This document shows positions 25,601 through 37,600 of a stretch of 64,000 bases of DNA, in pieces. This DNA comes from Opisthocomus hoazin. Lineage: Eukaryota; Chordata; Aves; Opisthocomiformes; Opisthocomidae. A program made the position numbers and the translations under genes. The stretch is from the NCBI RefSeq assembly GCF_030867145.1, contig NC_134414.1, positions 76,312,504 through 76,376,503 on the forward strand, written 5' to 3'. Below the pieces are notes generated by a model. That model was given only the letters and a program-made list of their open reading frames with translations. It had not been told where the DNA came from and made no database searches. Position 1 is the first letter of the stretch. Every line of letters starts with the position of its first letter.

Positions 25601-28600
25601 GCCTGGCTGCTGCGGTAATACAGGCTCGCATCTAAACTGGCCCTTTGTAATGAGGGCTGATACAAAACCCTCTGAATGTGAGATGCAGCACTGAGAAATG
25701 AGCCCGGTCGCTCTGCAGTGCGTGTCTTGTACTGCATGTGCTACGTCTCCAGTTCTTTGCAACGCAACTACTTTTAAGACTGTTGTGCAAATGCCTGCCT
25801 CATGCACAGAAGGAGAGGGGCTGAGCAGCTTGACGCAGTAATTGCAGGTACACATACAAGAAAAGAGTATTTGGTTTTTGCAGTCCCTGTACTTCCTCCT
25901 CTTACAGAAATGTTTGATCGTTTTTCCCTCTTTAATGCTAACCTCAGTCTGTAGGTACAGTGTCTGCTGTTACACCCTCGCCATAGCAAAGAGAGGGATC
26001 AGGGTCTCTTGTGAGGAGGTGGGGATAGGAGGAAATCCCTGGTGGTACTGGTTCGGGGAGCTAGAAATGGTGCAGGCACTCGTGTACTGCCTGGGGAGCA
26101 GGAGGAGATGTCTGAGAACATTTCTGATATTCTGCCTGGAGGATGGGATTGCCATACCTCCCTCCTGAAGCTGTGCCGCTGCAGAGTTGTTGTCTTGTCA
26201 CTGAACTGACAGGTAAGGTAAGTTGAAGCAGAGTTACTCCAAAGTTAGCTGGATGCTTAGCATGATTTGTGGTCCTTTGAATGCCATTGGTGTTTTAAAC
26301 TAGTGGACTGGGCACTGTAACTGTCCCACTTGTCAGAGTGTTGGTTCTTGTCTGCAAACGTGACTTTAAACTGCCATCTCAGTGACGTACTTCCACATTT
26401 GTCTCTCTCCTTTCTTGATTAAAAAAGAAACATGGCTTTATCTGTCCTTGTGCATTTCTAGATATCATCAGCCTAGGGCCTGCCTTGAGTTACTGATGAC
26501 TTTGGTGCTTGCTGGGTTATTGCCCGTAAGTAGCATTCTTCACACCCAAATAAACTTGTATGGTCCCACGTGGATGGCCATATCACTGCCCTCAGTTATA
26601 CTTAATTTTGGGTTTCCATCTTGTGTGTTGTTTGCCATGGCTACAGCCTACTTTGTTTGAGTGCTTATAGTCTTGGTTGTCCTGTCTCTCAATTTTCCTG
26701 TCCTCTGTACCGAAAGGAAAGGACGAGTAGTACCGTGACTCTGAAAGTGGCACTGCCATGGCTCACCACAGTGCAAAGAGCCAGGGGATTCAGCTCAGAA
26801 GTTCCTCTGCTCCCCCCAGTCGAACAGCAGCAGTGTAGCTTTGCAGCATGGTTGCTTCACTGAGAAGTTACTTCTGCAGCTTTGCTTTACCCTAGACTTC
26901 AGCGTGTCCAGATTGGTGCTACTCAGCTTGTTCCCCCTGACCCTCCTCTGGTTCCTGTTGCTTGAGTTAGTGTTCGTGGCTTCACCTTCCAGTTGACCTT
27001 CTTTTTTGATTTGCAACCAGCACTTGTCTAAACTTTGTATTGTTTCTTCCTGCATAACACTTCCAAGACCCGACTTTTCCTCTTTGTCCGCACTGCCAAC
27101 ACCGTTGTCCAAATTTTGATCTCTGACCTTGGTACCTGTCACTGTGCTTTTCCTCTTCAGTGTCAGCCAGTAGTCTCTATGATCAAAACAGCTACTGAAT
27201 TAATGACCTTGGGTATTCCAGGCCTTCTTAGATCCATCTTCTCTTGGGCCTTTTCTTTTATGACATTCAGAATATTTTAAAAAATTTATTTATTTTAGAT
27301 GTTTGCTTTCAAAACTTAGGCAATCCAGTCCTACTCAACCTTTTACTTTTATCACATAACCGTCTCCCTCCTTCAGCCTTGCCAGCTATGTCCACTCTGT
27401 CTTTTAACAAGCATTTTCATCATTTCACTACCTGCAAATGGGAAAAGCCTTCAGGCAGGGCTTGCACCCATTATGTCCTCCTTCAGGAATTCCCTCCATC
27501 CTTCTCCTTTCTGCAGTGCATAGGAGAAAATCATAAGCAGATAGCTGCAAGATAGAAACAAGCTGTACTTGGGTCAGGAGTGGTGACAAGAGTCATGCAT
27601 ATCCTATTCTCACGTTACTATGACTTTTTCATCATCTCCATAAACCATCTTACCCCGCTTCATCTGTTAAGACTGTTATCTTGCTCTTGTATTTCTTGAA
27701 ACAGTGAAAACCTCACTTCATTTCTCTGATTTGCCTTTTCAGTCTTGGAGATGTCATTTAGTTTGTGTTTTGGGTCATCGTTTTTTAAATGGGTACCCTG
27801 GTATTTTCCTACCTCGTTATGGCTTCATGCTATAATACAGGAGAGGTTCAGTCGCTCAGATATCATGGTTTCTGGAAGCCTAGTGAAAAGGTGGGCATAA
27901 AAGTCCCTTTGAATACACCTGCTTGACTTTCATCTAGAGTGTCAACACATAATTATAATATGATCTTCTGCAAAAGATCTGGGCATCATCACACATTCCT
28001 TCTAAACCCCTGATTTTGCCAATCTCTCCTGTGCTGCCTCTGAGCCTCGAATGATCTTTTTATATGTGTCTGCCTTTCTGTCGCTGACTTCCTTCAAATA
28101 CCGCTAAAACTGACTCTGTTTTTCTGGTCTGTGTTAACTCTGGCTATTAAGTAGTTTGTGTAAAGCTTGTTGAAAAAACAAACAAACAAACAAAACCCAC
28201 AAAAAACTGCCCTTTGTTGTGTAACCCCAGTCCGTTTTCTCCTCTGTTTTCTTTACCGTTCTTATTTATGACCATCTGACGTGAGAAGGGTATCTCTTCA
28301 AAGCAAAGCACCATGCTTGATGTGTTTCTCAAAAGCTCTTTGCATGTCCCTGGGCACTTATTTCTGATTTGTGGTGCTGTAATGTTTGTTCAGCAGAAGC
28401 TTTTTGTGGCTTTTTATGAAAAGTTCTAAGAGAAATGTCGTAGCTAGGTTGTTTTTTTTTTTTTTTAAGATTTGGATGCAAAGCCAAAAGATGCTGGCTT
28501 TCTGCCACAAATTGTCCAGGTTATATTCTGCTCTTGGACAACAGAAATTTGGAGTGCTGAGGGGATATATGTCTCAGGAATTTCATAGCAATTAAAGTTG

Positions 28601-31600
28601 TCTCCTAATATTAGCAGCATATGGAGTATGAGAAAGAGCAACTGCACAAAATAACTTGAAAGGAAAGATAAAATAATTGAAAAGCTAACTGCATTTTTTA
28701 TTTAGGAACATTTTTAACTTCCAGCATCTTCAGCTGAAGCTCCTGATGTGGCAGATCTGGTTTGTAGACACAGGCCGCTTCAGCGATATGAAACTGCATT
28801 GATTCTGCAATAGCTCCCGACAGAGCACAACCGAGGCAGCAGCTGAAACAGAGCCCAGATCTGCTGCTTTTGGAAAGACTGGTTGGGACAGTTAGGAAAG
28901 CTTATTTCAGGGCATTGCAGAAATATTTTGTTCTTTGTATATATGTATATATATGCATGTAAGTATATATTTATGTCTGTGTATATATTTATGTGTAAAT
29001 ATTTTTCTTCCTGCGTAGTGTGTGTAGCCATATCTAGATTTCCATCTTATCTCACTTAGAATGAAAACTCTACTGCCCGCTTGCTTGAGCACATACCCTG
29101 GAGAGGCATATGCACCGTCTGATTTTTATTGCATAGATCCCAAGTTGAACAGTAAAATACTTTAAGATTGCTTTCACTAGCACTTAATTCTTATGTGCTT
29201 TTTTAGCTGAGAACAACAGCTGCTGCTCTTACTGTTCCACTGCACCCTAAAGGCCCTTGGCAGAACCAGCACGGTTGTTTTGGAGGAGGTTGTACAGCAA
29301 GGACTGTGGACGTGAGGGTTGGGGCCGAGGTCACAGCAGGAAGATAATGGGATTTTTCATTGTAGATGCGTGCCTGTCTTGCCAGTTTAAATTTTAAGGA
29401 AGTCTTGCAGTTGATAGTTGACAGTGATCATTAGCTGTAAAGAATACCTTTTCCTGTGTCAGTCCCGGCTAATACTGTTTCTTCATGACTCGCAGGTGCT
29501 CAGGTAGACCAATCGGTGTTCGAAGAGCTTATAAAAGAGCAACTTCCAGAGCTGGCTGAACATATGAAGGATCTGACAACCCTAGCTTCCATCTCTCTTT
29601 CGTGGTTCCTGACCCTATTCCTTAGCATCATGCCCCTGGAAAGTGCTGTGAATGTTGTGGACTGCTTCTTCTATGACGGGATCAAAGCCATTTTCCAGCT
29701 GGGCTTGGCCATACTGGAAGCCAACGCCGTGGATCTGTGCAACAGCAAGGACGATGGGCAGGCCCTGATGATCCTGAGCAGGTATGGCCACGCAGGAGCC
29801 ATCCTTCCACCGCGGACTGTTCTGCGGTAAACCAAAGGCGTTTGGGTGCCGTTGTGATACTGATGACGCTCTGTAGGCACCAGCAGGACCCTCCGTGTTA
29901 CCTTGCTGCTGCTGCTGCTTTCACAGTGTCCGCCTTAAACAATGGGCTTTGTCCATCGGACGGGTAGATGTCCTGTGAAATTTCCTGGCAATGCTGAGAC
30001 ATGCTTCAACTGCGTCAGTGTGCAATATTTACTGCTGCTCTTCGTGCTGTCCCTGGAGTGACGGGCTTCCTGCTCCAGACTTCAAGGAGACAGAAGTTTT
30101 CTTCTGTGGGCAGCATTTAGTCGTTTGGCTGGCTTGCCATTCCTCAGATGAGTAATCATGAAGGCATTTTAAAAAAGCCTAGCAGCCCCAAACTGAATTT
30201 ATTTCTAAATCTGAGCCATAAGACTTGTTTACTTATTTATATTGAGAAGAGCACAACGCAGAGCAATCTGTGTTGCTTGTATTTCTTCCCTTCAGGTTTT
30301 TAGAGCATGTGAAAAATGAGGAAAGCCCTCTGCCACCCATTGGTAATCACCATGCGTTCTTCAGCGACGACCAGGAAGCCTCTCCAGTGACTGAAATAGC
30401 CAACCTGATTCATGACTCCTATGAGGTAAAATACTGCTCCATGTCTACTGGTCAGTTAAGTTAGAATTCTAAAAAAGAGGGTGGTTAAATTCAACATGGA
30501 TGTTTTGAAAGTTAATACACATCTTCACAGATTCCTTGACTAAGTGCTCAAATCCACAAGGCTAGGAGTAGTATAAATACCTGCACTGACAGATCCATTA
30601 GACACTGGCTATGCTTTTTCCTCAAGGACTCACAACACTTTAAAAGTTGTGTTTCCAGTAAATGAGAAATACAAATGTCATAAAATACTATAAAAATAAT
30701 CAACTTCTGTTCCTCCCTTGTAGAAATTTGGAGACCACTCTGTGGCGCAGATAGAGCACATGCGCTACAAACACCGAATCCGTGTCCTGCAAAGCCATGA
30801 AGACACAACCAAGCAAAATGTGGTGAGTGGGATATTGTTTCGATGCGAGTAGAGTGTTGTTTCGACTGAGGCTTGTGTCACAGGAACAGTGTGGCCAGCA
30901 GGAGCAGGATCGTGCCCCTGTACTTGGCACAGGTGAGGCCGCACCTGGAGTTCTGTGTTCAGTTTTGGGCCCCTCACTACAAGAAGGACATTGAGGGGCT
31001 GGAGCGTGTCCAGAGAAGGGCAACGAGGCTGGTGAGGGGTCTGGAGAACAAGTCTTAGGAGGAGCGGCTGAGGGAGCTGGGGCTGTTTAGTCTGGAGAAG
31101 AGGAGGCTGAGGAGAGACCTTATCGCTCTCTACAGCTACCTGAAAGGAAGTTGTAGTGAGGTGGGTGTTGGTCTCTTCTCCCAAGTAGCAAGTGATAGGA
31201 CAAGAGGCAGTGGCCTCAAGTTGCACCAGGGGAGGCTTAGATTGGATATTAGGAGAAATTTCTTTACTGAAAGAGTGGTCAGACATTGGAACAGGCTGCC
31301 CAGGGAGGCGATGGAGTCCCACAGAATCACAGAATCACTGAATGGTAGGGGTTGGAAGGGACCTCTGTGGGTCATCTAGTCCAACCCCCCTGCCGAAGCA
31401 GGGTCTCCTACAGTAGGCTGTAGAGGACCTTGTCCAGGCGGATCTTGAATATCTCCAGAGAAGGAGACTCCACAATCTCCCTGGGCAGCCTGTTCCAGTG
31501 CTCCGTCACCCTCAGAGGGAAGAAGTTCTTCCTCATGTTCAGATGGAACTTCCTGTGCTTCAGTTTGTGCCCATTGCCCTTTGTCCTGTCGCTGGGCACC

Positions 31601-34600
31601 ACTGAAAAGAGCTTGGCCCCATCCTCCTGACACCCACCCTTCAGATATTTGTAAGTATATATTAGGTCCCCTCTCAGCCTTCTCTTCTTCAGGCTGAACA
31701 AGCCTAGCTCCCTCAGCCTCTCCTCGTAGGAGAGGTGCTCCAGTCCCCTCATCATCCCCATCCCTGGAGGTGTTCAAAAAACGTGTAGATGTGGCACTTC
31801 AGGACATGGTTTAGCAGGCATGGTGGTGTTGGGTTGACGGTTGGTCTTTTCCAACCTTAATGATGCTATGATTCTAGGTAGTTTAGCATCTCCCCTCTCC
31901 CCCAGCGCTGTCGGGCAGCTGGCTTTCATTTTTCAAACGGCACCACCAGATCTTGAAAAACGGAGGGATCATTACAGACTCTGGAAAAAGCTCTTTCCTG
32001 GGATGCTGATGGGTTTGGTTTTTCTCTTGCGGCCATGTGCGTTATTTTCTAGGGTGGCTTTAACGTTAAGAACAACTGCAGGACCGTCCCGCCCAGCGCC
32101 TTGTCTCTGGCTGTGGCCCTAGGCAGATGCCCGGGGAAGAGTGTAAGAAGAGAGCGAGCGCGATGCGATGCTTCCCCGGCCTCCTGTGACCTTTAGCTTA
32201 GGGACTTCCTGTCTTTGTTTCTAAGAACCCTTGAGGGATTTCTCTTTTCACGGATCTGTCCAACCAGTGAACCTAAAAAAGGGGGAAAAATTGCAAAGAT
32301 TTTTCGATACTACGGTTTTCAGCTGTACCGCATAAATACAGTCCCTGCGGGGCTCGTGGGGCTGCTCGTGTCAGTGATGATGGGAGAAAAGATTGTCATT
32401 AACATGATTCTCTTTCTTTTTAAGCTCCGAGTTGTCATCCCAGATGTTTCGATTCTTCCTGAAGATTTAGAGGAATTGTATGACTTGTTCAAGGTTGGTC
32501 CCCCTGATAAGCAGGGGATGCACCTATTTGAGGCTTCTGGGTGTAACTTCCAGCTGTTGCTTAGCAGAGCCTCCTCGGACCTCGTGTCCTCTGCCTGGGA
32601 GATGCTTTTTGGGTGGGATCTGGTCATTCTGTCCCTTCTGTGGTTGCCTGGTTGTTAAAGAGGAATAATAATGTATTGATCCTTCAAAGGAAAGTTGCTT
32701 CAGTTTCTTTTCTAACTTGCTGCTTGGAAATGGCCCATGAGAAATTAGGTTCTGGTAACTTTCACATGCGGAGTACATCAAATAATACGTAGCTCTGCTC
32801 ACTGGGAGGTCTGCAGTACTTTTAAGTCTTGCTCTGCTGTTGCTCTTTAAAGGCAGACTCTGTTTTCTGTGAGGAAAAAATCCCCGTGAACTTGTGTCCT
32901 TGCTATTTGTTCTCAATTTTCTAACAGTTTTAATTTTTATTTTCTTTAGAACTAAAAGAAGTTTCTACTTCAGTTCCTTTCTGTCAAAGTTGATGTTTGA
33001 TAGAACTGTACAGAAGTTATTTGGAGACAGGGACAGCTAAGTTTATGCAACTATACTTGATTTTGAGGTGCAAGCATGTAATTATCGCCCGTAATAGACA
33101 ATTTCTTTGGTGTATTGTTCATAGCCATAAATACTAGGTACTAGGAATATGACTGTGGCATGTTCTTACTGTTGTGTAGCTTTGTGGCTATCAGCAGCTG
33201 TATTCTTCCTCCATTAGTGGTTGTAAGATGATGCTGCTGGGGCTTGCTCTTCAGTGCTTCCCTCCTGCTCCTTGCCGCTCTGTTTTTCAGCTTTGGCTGG
33301 CTTGCACTCCTCCTGTTTCCTCATTTCATTTCTTGGTGGTGGTTCCTTTTTCGTCGGCTCCCTTGCTCCCCCGGGACAGCTTGTTTTCTTAGGACTTTCT
33401 CTTTTGCATCAGCCTGTCCCTAAGGGAAGACTGATAGGTACGGTATCCAACGGGAGAGGTCCGAGAGAGAACGGATGAGCAGGTCAAGCCCATGTAACGC
33501 TTACCCTGGATTTTCTCTGACCCTCTGTACCTCTGACCCAGGCCAGATGTGGCTAATGGAGTTCCGTAGCCTGCAGTGAATTTCTTCCAAGAATCTGCCT
33601 GGTCTCCCTTCAAATTTATTAATTATCCACTGAAAATCATGAGAGCGCTTGACTGCTCTAATTACAGATTCATACTTTGCTCTTTCTCGCAGGGATGGTC
33701 TTGGTATCGCTGTAACACTTCACACAAAGAGAATGTTGAGCATTTCCAGCACACGTTGATGTGAATGCCTTTTTCTGCCGATTGCGCTCTCTCTGATACC
33801 GCTCACCGCAATCCCCCCTCTCCCGCCTCCGATTTCTCCTAGAGGGAGCACTTAATAAGGTGTTACTGGGAAATGCCGAGTCCGGTGGTGGAGCGACACG
33901 ACCCCAGCAGGCCCTACGCCGAGCAGTACCGCATCGATGCCCAGCAGTTCGCCAACCTGTACCGGCTGGTCTCGCCCTGGACCTGCGGGGAGCACACCGA
34001 CGTCCTCGCCCAGAGGACCTTCCGGCTCCTGGATGAGAACATGGACCGGCTCGTGGAGTTCAAGGGGCTCGCCAGCTGCCTCGGTACCGGCTGGCCTGCG
34101 GGGTGGAGGGTGGGCAGAGCCCGGGGCGGCACGTGGGTGAGACGCGGACGTTAAAATGCCATGCAGCTCCCAGGGGAGGGTGCGGGCACGTGGTTTTCTT
34201 GCGCTTGTAATTAGCCTAACCAGTCAGCTTTACTAATTTTCTGTGTTCCAGTCACCTGAAGTGTCCCTGCCCATGGCAGGGGGGTTGGAACTAGACGATC
34301 TTCAAGGTCCCTTCCAACCCAAACCATTCTATGATTCTGTGAAGTGATTAGATTTAAAGGACAGTCTAAGGACATGATTGAGTATTGTATTAAAATACTT
34401 GATTTCTCGGACAACAGTAATTTAGTTGAAAATATTTTATGATTTGAAATTATAATTAAAATTATTATATTATTAATTATTAATTACTTCGGTTATCATA
34501 TTAATTATAATTAAAATTATAGTCTGCATGGAATGCTAGGAAATTGTTGCTCTCGGCATACCTCTGAAATCTCAGTATCCCTCTTCGTAACTGCTTCTTG

Positions 34601-37600
34601 AAGACTTAATCTTGCACGACTGACTGCTGCTTGCCTGATATGTTGACAATAAGGAGAACAAAAAAAAAATCTGGCCAGCAGGGACTGAGAGCTGCGCTAG
34701 GGATGGCCTTGAGGCCACCAGCTGTTCTAATGGGAGGAGGCTGCCCGCCCCATCTCACCTGTTGCCCTGGCCCCAAGTGAAAAAACATGAATCAATGTTC
34801 AGAGCTTCAGTAAAAATCAGTAAATCCAGATTCTCATCACTTAAGCTTTCTCGAATTTTTTTTATGTGAAAGAAGCCAACCTGTATTATATTGTTACATG
34901 GTTTTCAGTCTTAGAGGGATACAACTTTTAAAAGTTCGTCACAGTATTTCAGTGCATTTGAAAGTTTAGAATCTCATTTCTACTGGTCATTGAAAATAGG
35001 AATTATGTTACATGTGAAGTAGTTACCTCTTTTGGGCTTATGCTACAGAACAGCAGTAAGGGCTGAAGGGGAAAAATATTAAGAACGTGATGGCCCCAAA
35101 GGGAGTTTTCAGTCTCTCACCTCTCACAGTCCCGTTAATCTGTGGCAGCAAACAGCCCTGCCATTCTGCTTGGTATTTTTAAACTATGCTGAAGCTCCAC
35201 AGGGTTAGGTACTCCCAGTCTATTTTACACGAACAAAGGCCAAACCAGATGGCTCTCCCCTGCTGTTCCTGATGGACAGGCACAACGTAAAATATTTCAG
35301 TGTAATATCTTGGCCATATGTTTTCATGTATTGTCCACGCAAACAATTCTCCTTTGTGAACAGAGATGCATGATTTATTTTAAACTGTGGAAGTAAATGC
35401 TCTGGTCCGCTTCCTTCATGTTCTTTTTTTTTTTTTTTTCTTGCAGATGTTATGTATAACGGAGAAATGAATGAAAAGATAAAGTTACTATATAAGCTGC
35501 ATATCCCACCTGGTAAGAAATGTGACAGGGGGTGAATACCTCAGTTTGCTTGAAACTCTTGCTTAAAGCTTTTGGGAAAAGGCTGCTTACTGAAGAGCCC
35601 TGTCTTGCTTCCTTCATTCACCTGGGAGCATATAGGATTTGCGTTTGTAGTTAGGCTTGCTGCAGTTTAAAATTTGCTCCAGTCAAACACTTTTTAGGTG
35701 AAACTTGTAGATGTACAATGTTAAGGCTCACATCTGCTGCATTCAGAGACCTTTTGAAGTCAATTATATGGTTACTTCCAGACAAAATATTGTCCTGGAA
35801 TAACATTTCTGGATCGCTGGTGCTCCACGTACAGTAGAAATCTCCTCATCACATCTTGATCCAGTTCTGATTAGGTGACAAAATTCTGTGCTGGTTTCTC
35901 TGTGCAAAGTTTTTACTTAAATGTGCCACCCTTGGCAAACTTCCAACTCTCTCACTGCAGCACCAGTCTTACTTACAGTAACATAATTTACGGTATATTT
36001 GAAGAAGTACTGTTTAAAAACATCTTTGCCCAATTATTTTGCTTTCTTCAAATATGTAAATGTTAAAAGCATAAATAACCACTATGCAGCATTGGAAGGA
36101 TTAATCGTTACATTTTTTCACTTTTTTTGGCCAGCTCTCACAGAAGATGAACGAGACAGCCAGTCACCGTTAAAGAATCCTTTGCTGTCAACTTCAAGAC
36201 CGCTAGTCATTGGAAAAGCAAATGGTATGTCCAGAATGGCTCTCTGATGTGAGGGCATGAGATAGCCAACTCCATTATCTCCACTCTGTTTTATTTTGAA
36301 ATGTCAGTGTAGTCCAGCGACTTGAAAACTAGTTCTCCTTTTTTTGTCTGTCCCAAAAAAGGTGATGCAGTAGATTACCAAAAGCAGTTGAAGCAGATGC
36401 TGAGGGATCTAGCCAAAGAAAAGGATACTAAAACTGAAAAAGAATTGCCAAAAATGAGCCAGGTATGTATACGAGGGGCTATAGTCTGTTTTTAAAGAAG
36501 CGGAGAGTACTCAGAAATGAAATGACTAAACACAACAGCTTAGCTCTTTCTGAGAAAAGGTAACTTAAGCCTGAGCTTAGATTCAGTCCTTTAGATATCA
36601 AGGACTGGGCTCCCTCACCTGCAGCCTAACAGGCCGGAAAACAGGTGCATTCCGTCTGGAAAACGCCCTGCTGCCAAGCCCAGAGAATTCCTGAGAATGC
36701 GCGTTGCTGTTCTGCCTTCCCTGACCTCCTCTCCGCCAAACCAGTAACTGCTTAGTCCGTCACCAGCTGGGACTTGCCCCGTCACAGCCAAACGCTGACT
36801 AGAAGTGCATTAAGACAGACAGCTGAAGGCCCTCAGCAGCTTGCTGTCTCCTCCCCAGTGCCAGCAGAGCTCTGTGAATGCTGTTGGCGTGAGGAAACCT
36901 ACCGGAGGGAATAGGGTCCTGCATTAGTAAAACAAACGTACGGATATACAAAGATAGATGGGGCTACACCCAGAGTTCCTTCTGTGCTCGCGTTTGCTAA
37001 AGAAAGTTCTAAATTCCTGGTATGTACCTCGCCTTTCAGCTCAGCAGGCCAACATAATCACTCACAAAGGCATCGCTTGATGGAACTGCTCAGGTCCCTC
37101 CACCCTGAATTGCCCATCCTGTGAGCGTATGAAACTCGAGGGCTCACAAATTTTGTCATAGTGTATGGAAACACCCTCGCATAGCCTGGGAATCGTGTGT
37201 GGTGGGTGAGTGAGGGAAGGAAGGAGAGAAGGGGGTTGCGCAGGGGAAACGTCTGAATTTTATTAGTAGAAGAGCTGGGGAAAGATGGGAGAGAAGCAGC
37301 AGAAGAGAAGTTGCTTGCGTGTCTGCAGACGGCTACTTTGGTTGCAGTTCGCTCTGCGTAATAGCCACCAGTTTCCCACCAGTAACAGACTGTGCCCCTT
37401 GCCTTCTGTCTCACTTGCCCTTTGGCCAGCTGGGAGGTCCTGATCTCCTCCGTCAAGGCTGCAAAATACTTTTCTGCTTTGTTCCCTTTTTGATCTGCAG
37501 CACCACGGTTTCCTGGCATCAGTGGGTGGGCTGAAATCCCTTTGCTAACGTTTTTTAAAATGAAGGCAGGAGTTGTGAACGCTGCAGTCTGTAGGCAGCA

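Larger units (their letters stand above)
25197..29495 (+). other. TBC1D8 intron 11 with long pyrimidine-biased stretch
   Basis: From about 26,640 to 28,140 the plus strand is noticeably T/C-rich with many CTTC/TCCT words, unlike its flanks. No element family is recognisable; an old transposon or a transcription-asymmetry effect are both possible. Microsatellites lie at 28,173 and 28,936. Confidence 0.5.

Noticed and set aside
30868-31880. Plus- and minus-strand frames of 60 to 185 codons in TBC1D8 intron 14
   Set aside because: They are CR1 ORF2 fragments in various frames, not host genes.
37058-37519. 153-codon minus-strand frame in the last TBC1D8 intron
   Set aside because: No family motif, no splice context and biased composition; consistent with a chance frame.
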